Assembly: GCF_024733015.1 (NCBI RefSeq)
Contig: NZ_JANKJG010000001.1
Coordinates: 372,001 to 436,000 of the forward strand
Source of the DNA: Pseudosulfitobacter koreensis
Lineage (GTDB): Bacteria; Pseudomonadota; Alphaproteobacteria; Rhodobacterales; Rhodobacteraceae
DNA length: 64,000 nt
Direction of reading: 5' to 3'
Each line of letters opens with the position of its first letter. Position 1 is the first letter of the stretch. The position numbers and the translations under genes are program-made. The notes below the pieces were generated by a model. The model worked only from the letters and a program-made list of their open reading frames with translations, made no database searches and had not been told where the DNA came from. Positions 56,744 through 64,000 of this stretch are shown in pieces.

Positions 56744-56756
56744 CCTTAGCGTAAGG
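56744..56756. promoter_or_regulatory. Short palindrome between recQ and yaaA
   Basis: CCTTA-GCG-TAAGG is a perfect inverted repeat in the 198-base gap between recQ and yaaA, both on the minus strand. It lies 125 bases before yaaA. It might be an operator for the stress gene. Nothing else is clear in the gap. Confidence 0.35.
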
Positions 56757-56817
56757 TGTTGGGCCGCGTCGATATACGCAGTGTCGGTCATGACACGCCA
56801 TTGATGGAACAGGCGGC

Positions 56818-58860
56818 CTAAGCCGCTGACAAGACCGCCAGAAACGCTGCGCCAAATCTTTCGGCGCGGCGTTCGCCCAGCAAACGCTCGAGCGCCCCTG
56901 CATCCGCTGAACGCATCTGTGCCACTTTCGCCAATTGCGAGGCCGAGCAACTGAGCGGTTTGTCGGTGCCACCCGCGCCGCGTGCCAGTTGTGCCTGCGC
57001 GTCCATCAACTGATCATAGACCGTACCCGCCGCGCGCCCTGCCAGCTTGCGGCGGGTCGGATGCACATCATTCACCGCACCGTTGATCACTTGCAGGAAC
57101 GTTTCGCCATAGCGTTCCAGCTTTTTCGCGCCGACACCGCTGATCCCGGCCATCGCATCCAGATTGGTGGGGCGCTTTTCCGCCATTTCGATCAATGTGC
57201 GGTCGGTAAAGATGACGTAGGCCGGCACCCGCGCGGCCTCCGCCAGGGCGCGGCGCTGCGCCTTGAGCGCGCTGAGCAGCGGCGCGTCTTCTTCGGATAC
57301 CATCTCCTTGACCGCCGGGCGGCGGTTGGTGCCGGCACTGCGGATGCTGTCGCGGCGCAGGCTGATCGTGGCCTCGTCACGCAGGATCGGCAGGGCGGCA
57401 TCGGTCATGCGCAGGGCGCCGTGGCGGGCGGGATCGGGGCGGATCAGATCGTGGCCCATCATCTGACGGAACACCGCCTGCCATTCGCGTTTGTCGTATT
57501 CCTTGCCCACGCCATAGGTCGGCAGGCTGTCATGCCCGCGTTGCGCGATCTTGTCGGTGCGGTTGCCCAGCAGGATGTCGATCAGGTGCCCCGCGCCGAA
57601 CCATTCTTCGGTGCGCAGCATTGCGGACAGCGCCTTGCGCACAGCCGTGGTGCCGTCGAAAACCTCGGCGGGCTTGTCGCACAGATCGCAGTTGCCGCAG
57701 GTCGTTTCCGTCTCTCCGAAATAGCCCAGCAGCGTGTTGCGGCGGCAATCCAGTGCCTCGGCCAGACCCAGAAGCGCGTTCAGCCGACCGTGATCGGCAC
57801 TGCGGCGTTCGGGCGGGGCGAGGCCCTCGTCGATCTGCGAGCGGCGCAGCTTGATGTCGTCGGGGCCGAACAGCGTCAGGGTTTCAGCGGGGGCCCCGTC
57901 ACGCCCGGCGCGGCCGATTTCCTGATAATAGGCCTCGATGCTCTTGGGCAGGTCAGCGTGGGCGACCCAGCGGATGTCGGGCTTGTCGATGCCCATGCCA
58001 AAGGCAACGGTCGCCACGACGATCAACCCGTCTTCCTGCTGAAAGCGACGCTCGGCGATGCGGCGGTCGTCGGCGTCCATGCCGCCGTGATAGTGGATCG
58101 CACCGTGGCCCCCCTCGCGCAGGGCCTGGGCCAGCGTTTCAGTCTTGGCGCGGGTGCCGCAATAGACGATGCCCGACTGCCCCTTGCGCGCGGCGGCAAA
58201 GTTCAGGATCTGGGCGCGCGGCCCGTCCTTGGCCGCAAAGGCCAGGTGGATGTTGGGCCGATCGAACCCGCGCAGAAATGCTGTGGGGGGTTCACCGTCG
58301 AACAGTTTCTGCACGATCTCGGCCTGAGTTTCGATGTCGGCGGTGGCGGTGAAGGCGGCCAGCGGCACGTTCAGCGTGCGGCGCAATTCGCCGATGCGCA
58401 GGTAATCGGGGCGGAAATCATGGCCCCACTGGCTGACGCAATGCGCCTCGTCCACCGCGATCATCGACACGCCGATACGGCGCAACATGCCCATGGCAGA
58501 GCCTGCGGCCAGACGTTCGGGTGCCATATAGAGCAGCTTCAGCTCGCCCCGCTCAAGCGCGTCCCAGACGGCGTCGGTTTCTTCGGGGGTGTTGCCGGAG
58601 GTCAGCGCGCCCGCAGAGACGCCCGCCTCTTGCAGAGCGCGCACCTGGTCGCGCATCAGGGCTATCAGCGGCGATATCACCACTGTCACGCCATCGCGCA
58701 TCAGCGCAGGCAGTTGGAAACACAGGGATTTTCCACCGCCCGTGGGCATGATGGCCAGCACGTTTTCGCCCTGCGCCACGGCATGCACGATCTCTTCCTG
58801 CCCGGGGCGGAAGGCGTCAAAGCCGAAAACATCGGACAACAGCGTGGCAGCGCCTGTCAT
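56818..58860 (-). CDS. recQ: ATP-dependent DNA helicase RecQ
   Basis: This 680-residue 3'-5' helicase has Walker A PTGGGKS (39-45), DEAH at 137-140, the GRAGRDG motif VI and the zinc-binding part CGNCDLCDK. A winged-helix RQC region and an HRDC domain (about 530-600; LLSALKAQRRALAEAARVPAYVIFTD) follow. The extra tail after HRDC is moderately long and rich in Ala and Arg. It acts in recombination and fork repair. It lies 88 bases after the yggT terminator on the same strand, so it has its own promoter. Confidence 0.96.
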   Translation of the reverse strand: MTGAATLLSDVFGFDAFRPGQEEIVHAVAQGENVLAIMPTGGGKSLCFQLPALMRDGVTVVISPLIALMRDQVRALQEAGVSAGALTSGNTPEETDAVWDALERGELKLLYMAPERLAAGSAMGMLRRIGVSMIAVDEAHCVSQWGHDFRPDYLRIGELRRTLNVPLAAFTATADIETQAEIVQKLFDGEPPTAFLRGFDRPNIHLAFAAKDGPRAQILNFAAARKGQSGIVYCGTRAKTETLAQALREGGHGAIHYHGGMDADDRRIAERRFQQEDGLIVVATVAFGMGIDKPDIRWVAHADLPKSIEAYYQEIGRAGRDGAPAETLTLFGPDDIKLRRSQIDEGLAPPERRSADHGRLNALLGLAEALDCRRNTLLGYFGETETTCGNCDLCDKPAEVFDGTTAVRKALSAMLRTEEWFGAGHLIDILLGNRTDKIAQRGHDSLPTYGVGKEYDKREWQAVFRQMMGHDLIRPDPARHGALRMTDAALPILRDEATISLRRDSIRSAGTNRRPAVKEMVSEEDAPLLSALKAQRRALAEAARVPAYVIFTDRTLIEMAEKRPTNLDAMAGISGVGAKKLERYGETFLQVINGAVNDVHPTRRKLAGRAAGTVYDQLMDAQAQLARGAGGTDKPLSCSASQLAKVAQMRSADAGALERLLGERRAERFGAAFLAVLSAA

Positions 58861-58948
58861 ATGGAAACCTTGATGTGAATTGTCTGCTCTTTTGATGCAG
58901 AATCACACACTAAGATTCTGTGAACAAGGTCTGCTGGCCAACAGGGCC

Positions 58949-58976
58949 AAAAAAATGCTGCGGGCTATGGCCGCAG
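58949..58976 (-). terminator. Intrinsic terminator after yggT-type gene
   Basis: On the minus strand, 21 bases after the YggT stop, a 6-bp stem CTGCGG / CCGCAG with a 7-base loop is followed by CA and seven T. It separates the YggT gene from recQ. Confidence 0.8.
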
Positions 58977-58997
58977 GCCCAGTAACAGGAGTAGCGA

Positions 58998-59285
58998 TCA
59001 GTAGAACGCGGCGGCGTTGTTCATCAGGATGATGCGCAGAACGGCGACCGCGATCAAGACCACCAGCGGCGCCAGATCCAGCCCGCCCATCGGCGGCAGA
59101 ACTTGACGGATACGGCTGTAAAGCGGCTCGAGCAGTCGGTTCAGCCCATCCCAGATCTGGGCTACGAGCGGCTGGCGCAGGTTGAGCACCTGGAAGTTGA
59201 TCAGCCAGCTCATCACCACGTGGGCGATGATAAAAAACCAGACAATGTTCAGCAGCAGCATCAGGATTTGGAACAGCGATTGCAT
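58998..59285 (-). CDS. YggT family membrane protein
   Basis: The 95-residue protein has two membrane segments (FQILMLLLNIVWFFIIAHVVMSWLI and APLVVLIAVAVLRIILM) around a short loop with LNRLLEPLYSRIRQVLPPMGGLD, the YggT/DUF165 loop pattern. The role is not settled; relatives are linked to division, osmotic tolerance and membrane protein placement. The start at 59285 is behind AGAGGTGAG at good spacing; the frame is open nine codons further. Confidence 0.9.
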   Translation of the reverse strand: MQSLFQILMLLLNIVWFFIIAHVVMSWLINFQVLNLRQPLVAQIWDGLNRLLEPLYSRIRQVLPPMGGLDLAPLVVLIAVAVLRIILMNNAAAFY

Positions 59286-59409
59286 CAAACTCACCTCTTT
59301 GTTGCACTCCAACTAGTCGTGCCCTGACAAAAGGGCAAGCCTGCCGCGAGGTTGTTGGTTGACAGTTCGCCCCGCTGCCCGTGAACAGGGCGCAAAAGGA
59401 GCCTGCGCC

Positions 59410-59967
59410 ATGTTCCCCTTCGTCCGCCTGTTCAAAGACATCCTGATCGCCCGCCGTCTGCCGCCTCTGGAAGGTTTCGGCGATATTCACACCAGTCGGC
59501 ACATCTGCTGGCCTTGGGACATCGACATGTTTGGCGAGCTGAACAATGGCCGCACGCTGACGCTCTATGATCTGGGGCGTCTGGCGATGGCGCAGCGGGG
59601 CGGGCTGGTCTCGGTGCTGTTCAAGAACAAGTGGGCGCTGACGATGGCAGGGGCTTCGGTGCGTTACCGGCGCAGGATTACCATGTTCGAGCGGTTCACG
59701 ATGCGGTCGCGTCTGGTGTGCTGGGATGACCGCTTCATGTACCTGGAACAGTCGATGTGGAAGAAAAACGGCGAATGCGCCAGCCACGTGCTTTATCGCT
59801 CGGCGCTGCTGGAGAATGGACGTGCCATCAACCCGGCACGGGCCGCCGAGGCGCTGGGTCAGAACCCGGTCAGCCCGCCTGTCCCCGACTGGATTGCCGC
59901 CTGGATCGAGGCCGAAGCCACGCGTCCGTGGCCACCGATGCAGGACAAGATCGCACCTGCGTCATAA
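59410..59967 (+). CDS. Acyl-CoA thioesterase family protein (4-hydroxybenzoyl-CoA thioesterase-like)
   Basis: The 185-residue hotdog-fold protein shows WPWDIDMFGELNNGRTLTLYDLGRLAMA, the place where this family carries its active-site Asp and Asn, and VRYRRRITMFERFTMRSRLVCWDDRFMYLEQ. It resembles THEM6-like and YbgC-like thioesterases. The start at 59410 is behind AAAGGAG. The substrate is unknown. It runs in the same direction as the UMF1 transporter gene 68 bases later. Confidence 0.84.
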   Translation: MFPFVRLFKDILIARRLPPLEGFGDIHTSRHICWPWDIDMFGELNNGRTLTLYDLGRLAMAQRGGLVSVLFKNKWALTMAGASVRYRRRITMFERFTMRSRLVCWDDRFMYLEQSMWKKNGECASHVLYRSALLENGRAINPARAAEALGQNPVSPPVPDWIAAWIEAEATRPWPPMQDKIAPAS

Positions 59968-60035
59968 ACCTTCACTTGCCTATGATCGCGGCCCCGTGCT
60001 TCTAATCGCGCCAACAATATGGGGCGGGGACTGGC

Positions 60036-61406
60036 ATGGCGGACGTATCACTGAGGAAACGCATCTGGGGCTGGTATTTCTTTGACTGGGCCAGCCAGCC
60101 GTACAACACGCTGATGCTGACGTTCATCTTCGGCCCCTATTTTGCCCAGACAGCCACCGCGCATCTGGTTGCGGACGGCATGGCCGAAGGTGCGGCCAGG
60201 GCGCAGGCGCAGGCGCTTTGGGGCTACGGGCTGACCGTGGCGGGCATATCCATCGCCATTCTGGCCCCGATCCTAGGCGGGATTGCCGACAGTTCGGGAC
60301 GCCGGATGCCGTGGATATGGCTGTTTTCGGCCCTGTATTTCATCGGCTCCTATGCGCTGTGGTGGACAGCGCCGCAGGATTTTTCGGTGCTCTGGGCGCT
60401 GTTCTTCTTTGGCATCGGTCTGGTCGGGATGGAATTCGCCACGATCTTTACCAACAGCTACCTGCCATCGCTGGGCCCTCGAGACGAGTTGGGCAAGATT
60501 TCCGGGTCGGGCTGGGGCTTTGGCTATGCGGGCGGCGTGCTGGCGCTGCTGCTGATGCTGGCGCTGTTTCAGGCGGGCGACAGTGGGCGCACGATGGCGG
60601 GGCTGGAGCCGTTGTTCGGACTGGACCCTGCCACCAAGGCCGACACCCGCGTCGTCGGGCCGTTCACCGCGATCTGGTTCGCGGTCTTCATGATCCCGTT
60701 CTTTTTGTGGGTCAAAGAGACGCCCGCCGACGCGCCGCGCCTGAAGTATAAATTCGGCAACGGCATGCGCGAGTTAAAGCAGACGCTGATAAACCTGCCG
60801 GGCAATCCCAGCCTGTTGGCCTATCTGGGCTCGTCGATGTTCTACCGAGACGCGCTGAACGGGATGTATACGTTCGGCGGCATTTATGCGTTGGGCGTGC
60901 TGAACTGGAGCATCACCGAAGTGGGTATCTTCGGCATCATCGCAGCCGCCAGCGGGGCGCTGTTTTGCTGGCTGGGCGGATTTGCCGACCGGGCGCTGGG
61001 GCCAAAGCCGCTGATCATCATGTGTTGTCTGATCCTGATGGGCACCGCGATCCTGATAGTTTCCCTTTCGCCCACCTCGATCTTCGGGATCGCGCTGGCG
61101 GAGGGGTCAAGCCTGCCCGATATCATGTTCTATGTCGCGGGCATGCTGATCGGTGCGGCGGGCGGCGTTCTGCAAAGCGCCAGCCGCAACATGCTGACAC
61201 GGCAGGGCAACACCGAGCGGATGACCGAAGCCTTCGGGCTTTATGCGCTGTCGGGCAAGGCGACGACGTTCCTGGCCCCGGCGCTGATCGCAATTGCCTC
61301 GCAAATCAGCGGAAGCCAGCGCGTCGGGGTGTCGCCGTTGATCGTGCTCTTTGCAATCGGTCTGATCATGCTAGTCTGGGTGAAACCCGATGGAGAGCCT
61401 GAGTAA
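60036..61406 (+). CDS. MFS transporter, UMF1/Atg22-like family
   Basis: The 456-residue protein begins RIWGWYFFDWASQPYNTLMLTFIFGPYFAQ, the strong mark of the UMF1/Atg22-like family, and has about twelve membrane segments. APILGGIADSSGRRMPWI is the family form of MFS motif A. Fungal Atg22 exports amino acids from the vacuole; the bacterial substrate is unknown. Its TAATG end overlaps the mepA start by one base. Together with mepA this might recycle products of murein breakdown, which is inference. Confidence 0.88.
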   Translation: MADVSLRKRIWGWYFFDWASQPYNTLMLTFIFGPYFAQTATAHLVADGMAEGAARAQAQALWGYGLTVAGISIAILAPILGGIADSSGRRMPWIWLFSALYFIGSYALWWTAPQDFSVLWALFFFGIGLVGMEFATIFTNSYLPSLGPRDELGKISGSGWGFGYAGGVLALLLMLALFQAGDSGRTMAGLEPLFGLDPATKADTRVVGPFTAIWFAVFMIPFFLWVKETPADAPRLKYKFGNGMRELKQTLINLPGNPSLLAYLGSSMFYRDALNGMYTFGGIYALGVLNWSITEVGIFGIIAAASGALFCWLGGFADRALGPKPLIIMCCLILMGTAILIVSLSPTSIFGIALAEGSSLPDIMFYVAGMLIGAAGGVLQSASRNMLTRQGNTERMTEAFGLYALSGKATTFLAPALIAIASQISGSQRVGVSPLIVLFAIGLIMLVWVKPDGEPE

Positions 61407-62329
61407 TGATTTTACGCCGTTTGTGTTTCGCCGCGTTGATGGTCGTGACCGCTGCCTGCAGTGGCCAGTCCGACACCAACATCGACGGCACGCCGTTGCC
61501 CGACATCGACCCCGCCACCCTGCAGGGGCTGGCCAAGGCCGCATTCGGGGCCGAGCGGGTTGGATCGCAACAGGCCCCTGCGCCCTTCGGCAGCTATTCC
61601 AAGGGCTGCGCCGCCGGAGCTGCGCAACTGGCTGAGACCGGACCCACATGGCAAGCGATGCGCCTGTCGCGCAACCGGAACTGGGGCCACCCCGAACTGG
61701 TCGATTTCATCGAAAAGCTCAGCCGACAGGCGGCCCGGCAACCGGGTTGGAACGGGCTTTATGTCGGTGACCTGAGCCAGCCGCGCGGCGGGCCGATGCT
61801 GACCGGGCATGCAAGCCACCAGATCGGGCTGGATGCCGACATCTGGATGCTGCCCGCGACCAACCTGAACCTGAGTGTGACCGAGCGCGAAAACATCTCG
61901 TCGATCTCGACCCGGCGCGCCAGCGGTGCGTTCACCAACGGATCGTGGACGCGCGCGCATCACGAGATCATCAAGGCCGCAGCACAAGACGACCGCACCG
62001 CGCGGATCTTTGTCTTTCCGGGGGCCAAGGTGCAGATGTGCAAGGATGAAAAAGGCGACCGCGCTTGGCTGCGAAAGGTGCGCCCATGGTACGGTCACCA
62101 CTATCATTTCCACGTGCGGCTGGCCTGCCCCAAGGGTGCGCGCGGCTGTGTCGATCAAGCGGCCCCGCCCCCCGGCGATGGCTGTGACGACGCGCAGCAG
62201 TGGGTGAACAACATCCTGAACCCGCCAGCGCCGGACCCAAACGCACGCAAGACGACACCGAAACCCAAACGCGAACTGATTGTCGCCGATCTGCCTCAGC
62301 AATGTTCTGGCGTTCTGCGCTCGCAGTAG
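61406..62329 (+). CDS. mepA: Penicillin-insensitive murein endopeptidase MepA
   Basis: The 307-residue M74 metallopeptidase cuts D-Ala-mDAP cross-links in murein. The N-terminus is a likely lipoprotein signal with lipobox VVTAAC. The metal-binding motifs are present: TGHASHQIGLDADIWM, ARIFVFPGAKVQMCKD and GHHYHFHVRLACP. The start overlaps the stop of the UMF1 gene (TAATG). The Pro/Lys-rich C-terminal tail is probably a linker. The last 28 bases overlap the next gene. Confidence 0.94.
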   Translation: MILRRLCFAALMVVTAACSGQSDTNIDGTPLPDIDPATLQGLAKAAFGAERVGSQQAPAPFGSYSKGCAAGAAQLAETGPTWQAMRLSRNRNWGHPELVDFIEKLSRQAARQPGWNGLYVGDLSQPRGGPMLTGHASHQIGLDADIWMLPATNLNLSVTERENISSISTRRASGAFTNGSWTRAHHEIIKAAAQDDRTARIFVFPGAKVQMCKDEKGDRAWLRKVRPWYGHHYHFHVRLACPKGARGCVDQAAPPPGDGCDDAQQWVNNILNPPAPDPNARKTTPKPKRELIVADLPQQCSGVLRSQ

Positions 62330-63138
62330 TTTGCACGGCAGCCTGCGTTCAGGCCGAACCGACACTGACATTGGATGGCGTGATCACGCTGCCGCGTCTG
62401 TCGGAAGGGTTTGGCGGGCTGTCTGCAATCGAAATGTCCGATGGCGGTGCCGAAGCTCTGGTGCTGTCGGACCGGGGTGGTCTGTATCATCTGACGTTGG
62501 ACCGCTCGGGCGATGCGGTTCGGGTGATCAATGCGGTGCGCGACGACCGGGCCGTGCATCTGGGCGACACCGAAGGGTTGGCGCTGGATGCGGACGGCAC
62601 CTTGTACGTGTCGATGGAGGGGCAGGCAGGCATCGCGGCAGAACAGCCCGATGGCAGGCTTGTCCGACAGCCGGGGCATCCCGATTTCAAGGATTTGGTC
62701 GAGAACCGGGCGCTTGAGGCCCTGGCCATCGCACCGGATGGAACGCTTGTCACTCTCCCGGAAATCTCTGCCAGAAACAGCGAACCCTTTCCCATCTATC
62801 AGCTGAAGGACGGGCGCTGGACCAAGGGGCCATTCCTGCCCCGAGACGGCATCTTTCTGGTCACGGGCGCCGATTTTGGCCCCGACGGGCTGTTCTATCT
62901 GCTTGAGCGCAGCCTGTCGTTGCGTGGGTTTGCCACCCGTATCCGCCGGTTCGATCTGTCCGCGCCCGATTTGGAGGAGACCACGCTTTTGGTCACCGAA
63001 CCGGGCACTTACGGTAATCTGGAAGGGCTGAGCCTCTGGCAGGATGACCTGGGCATCACGCATCTGTCGCTGGTCGCCGACGACAACTTTTATACGTTCT
63101 TCAGCAACCAGATCGTCGAATTCACCCTGACGGAATAG
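62302..63138 (+). CDS. Esterase-like activity of phytase family protein
   Basis: This 278-residue protein has a signal peptide (FWRSALAVVCTAACVQAEP) and a beta-propeller-like body with LSDRGGLYHLTL, DTEGLALDADGTLYVSMEGQAG, NRALEALAIAPDG and YLLERSLSLRGFATRIRRFDL. These match the phytase-like / esterase-like PF13449 family. Activity is not established. The start at 62302 lies inside the end of mepA and lacks a clear ribosome binding site, so coupling to mepA is probable. The cysteine before VQAEP could make it a lipoprotein, though signal peptidase I cleavage at AEP also fits. Confidence 0.83.
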   Translation: MFWRSALAVVCTAACVQAEPTLTLDGVITLPRLSEGFGGLSAIEMSDGGAEALVLSDRGGLYHLTLDRSGDAVRVINAVRDDRAVHLGDTEGLALDADGTLYVSMEGQAGIAAEQPDGRLVRQPGHPDFKDLVENRALEALAIAPDGTLVTLPEISARNSEPFPIYQLKDGRWTKGPFLPRDGIFLVTGADFGPDGLFYLLERSLSLRGFATRIRRFDLSAPDLEETTLLVTEPGTYGNLEGLSLWQDDLGITHLSLVADDNFYTFFSNQIVEFTLTE

Positions 63139-63174
63139 CTTGCACGGCTGCGCGCTTGGGCCTATGGACCGCCC

Positions 63175-63193
63175 GTCCGTCATGATGGCGGAC
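63175..63193. promoter_or_regulatory. 19-base near-perfect palindrome before the queuosine-precursor transporter
   Basis: GTCCG-TCATGATGG-CGGAC is symmetric except for one T/G pair, which can pair as G-U in RNA. It lies 36 bases before the transporter ATG and 37 bases after the previous stop. It could be an operator or an RNA hairpin. There is no T-run, and it does not look like a known preQ1 riboswitch. Confidence 0.45.
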
Positions 63194-63228
63194 CAAGTCG
63201 CCGCACCCTTGTAAAAACGGAACACATC

Positions 63229-63840
63229 ATGAAACGCGCGCATATCCCCGGCATCATCGCCATGGCCGCCATCGTCGTGGCCTCGAATATCCTTGTCCAA
63301 TTCCTGTTCGGTCAATGGCTGACCTGGGGAGCATTCACCTATCCGCTGGCCTTTCTGGTCACCGACATCATGAACCGCGTCTATGGCGCACCCGCAGCCC
63401 GCAAGGTGGTGCTGGCCGGTTTTGCCGCAGGTGTCATTTGCAGCCTGATCGGCACGCAGATCATGGGCGAGTTCGGCCCGCTGGTCACTGTGCGCATCGC
63501 CGTGGCATCGGGCATCGCATTCCTGACAGCCCAGTTGCTTGACGTCGCGATATTCTCGGCACTGCGCAGTGGCGCGTGGTGGCGTGCGCCACTGGCGTCG
63601 ACGCTGATTGGCAGCAGTGTTGACACGGTCCTGTTCTTCTCGATCGCCTTTGCCGGATCGCTGGCGTTCATCCATCCCGCCACGGATGTTGCCTGGGCGG
63701 CCGAAGCGCTGCCGTTGTTGGGCGTCGGGCCGGTTGTCCCGCTTTGGGTTTCACTGGCGGTCGCGGATTGGTCGGTGAAATTATTGCTTGCTTTGGCGGC
63801 ACTTATCCCGTTTCGCGCCATTACCCGTCGCATTGCATGA
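63229..63840 (+). CDS. Queuosine precursor transporter (YhhQ/VUT family)
   Basis: The 203-residue membrane protein has about six hydrophobic segments and the family marks WGAFTYPLAFLVTDIMNRVYG and VSSVDTVLFF-like sequence (LIGSSVDTVLFFSIAF). Relatives import queuine, preQ0 or preQ1 for the queuosine modification of tRNA. No queuosine synthesis gene is in the window, so which precursor is taken up cannot be told. The ATG is behind a modest CGGAA site. Confidence 0.9.
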   Translation: MKRAHIPGIIAMAAIVVASNILVQFLFGQWLTWGAFTYPLAFLVTDIMNRVYGAPAARKVVLAGFAAGVICSLIGTQIMGEFGPLVTVRIAVASGIAFLTAQLLDVAIFSALRSGAWWRAPLASTLIGSSVDTVLFFSIAFAGSLAFIHPATDVAWAAEALPLLGVGPVVPLWVSLAVADWSVKLLLALAALIPFRAITRRIA

Positions 63841-63851
63841 AAAAAGTGTTT

Positions 63852-63880
63852 TGACATCTCGCGCTGGCATGCCAACTTTC
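63852..63880 (+). promoter_or_regulatory. Putative promoter with palindrome at the right edge
   Basis: A perfect -35 hexamer TTGACA (63852-63857) is followed after 17 bases by the poor -10 candidate AACTTT (63875-63880). A perfect palindrome, TGGCATGCCA (63866-63875), fills the second half of the spacer. A poor -10 with a palindrome beside it suggests a regulated promoter. The assignment is by eye. Confidence 0.4.
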
Positions 63881-63913
63881 AACTGTCTGAAACAATTGAA
63901 AGGAGGTGCTCTA

Positions 63914-63970
63914 GTGTCCAGAAAGGTATTGGAGAGAGGTGTCGGAACAGCTTGGAGGAACGCCCGGTAA
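63914..63970 (+). CDS. Possible 18-residue leader peptide ORF
   Basis: The sequence AAAGGAGGTG, almost the full complement of the 16S rRNA 3' end, lies 5 bases before a GTG that opens only 18 codons (VSRKVLERGVGTAWRNAR). The codons AGA, AGA and AGG are rare in the surrounding genes. A second ORF starts inside it in another frame. It may be a translated leader that controls the next gene, or a start-site artefact. It matches nothing I know. Confidence 0.4.
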   Translation: MSRKVLERGVGTAWRNAR

Positions 63971-64000
63971 GGCAGTCCTTGGCGATGTGATCCACCAAGT
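63939..64000 (+). CDS. Start of an unidentified protein, cut by the window end (partial)
   Basis: A GTG behind GGAGAGAG opens a frame that stays open to the right edge: VSEQLGGTPGKAVLGDVIHQ. Twenty residues carry no recognisable motif. Codon choice is GC-rich after the first codons. It overlaps the last 32 bases of the leader-like ORF in another frame. The product cannot be named from this piece. Confidence 0.4.
   Translation, partial: MSEQLGGTPGKAVLGDVIHQ

Noticed and set aside
59968-59995. Further copy of the 3'-end element after the thioesterase gene
   Set aside because: CTTCACTTGCC is similar to the element start, but neither the A/T box nor the hairpin follows; too weak to list.
63139-63228. 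preQ1 riboswitch before the queuosine-precursor transporter
   Set aside because: I see neither the short A-rich pseudoknot of class I nor the layout of classes II or III; only a simple palindrome.

Overview
The window is gene-dense, GC-rich (roughly 60-65 %) bacterial chromosome. Gene content and order point to a Roseobacter-group member of the Rhodobacterales (Alphaproteobacteria). Pointers are a membrane-bound ferritin (mbfA) with an Irr-type iron box, DUF2794, DUF1285 and DUF6478-like proteins, an NDUFS6-like zinc finger protein, the gpmI-envC-ctpA operon, and the MoxR/DUF58/BatA-DUF4159 operon. The genus cannot be read from the sequence alone. I see no rRNA, tRNA, CRISPR array, insertion sequence, integrase or prophage gene. 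No stretch above about 220 bases lacks a gene, so this looks like core chromosome rather than an island.

Layout. 1-5.4 kb: tail of an unknown gene, the 5-oxoprolinase operon pxpB-pxpC-pxpA, an M17 aminopeptidase coupled to an NlpC/P60 peptidase, and DUF2794. 5.5-10 kb: paaI-paaK, a TetR-type regulator with a palindrome inside its own promoter, iron-regulated mbfA and an AEC-family transporter. 10-15.3 kb: fghA, sthA, a YaiI protein, a HAD phosphatase, an ornithine cyclodeaminase homologue and an alpha/beta hydrolase, mostly joined by 4-base stop/start overlaps. 15.3-26.7 kb: an MFS carrier, zapE, a small membrane protein, folC-accD, a CPBP membrane protease coupled to a very unusual ABC-exporter-like protein, and ilvD. 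26.7-34.6 kb: a lipoprotein, two poorly known genes, an enoyl-CoA hydratase homologue, gpmI-envC-ctpA with a clear terminator, a zinc finger protein and a DUF2459 protein. 34.7-46 kb: polA, small metabolic and DUF genes, and a four-gene MoxR operon. 46-64 kb: an alpha-2-macroglobulin/PBP1C pair, a soluble hybrid histidine kinase, yaaA, recQ, yggT, a thioesterase, a UMF1-type MFS carrier, mepA, a phytase-like protein, a queuosine-precursor transporter, and the start of a leader-plus-gene arrangement cut by the window end.

The strongest candidate for something undescribed is the 1032-residue ABC-like protein at 21.7-24.8 kb. It keeps an exporter membrane domain and the outline of a nucleotide-binding domain. 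Every ATP-site motif is replaced, about 260 extra residues sit inside the ATPase fold, and a cyclic-nucleotide-binding-like domain ends the chain. Its stop codon overlaps the start of a CPBP protease that keeps its motifs. Other points are an Irr box over the mbfA promoter, a 17-bp palindrome filling the tetR promoter spacer, a dispersed 3'-end repeat family (three full copies, one half copy, one diverged copy), and an 18-codon leader ORF with a near-perfect Shine-Dalgarno at the right edge.
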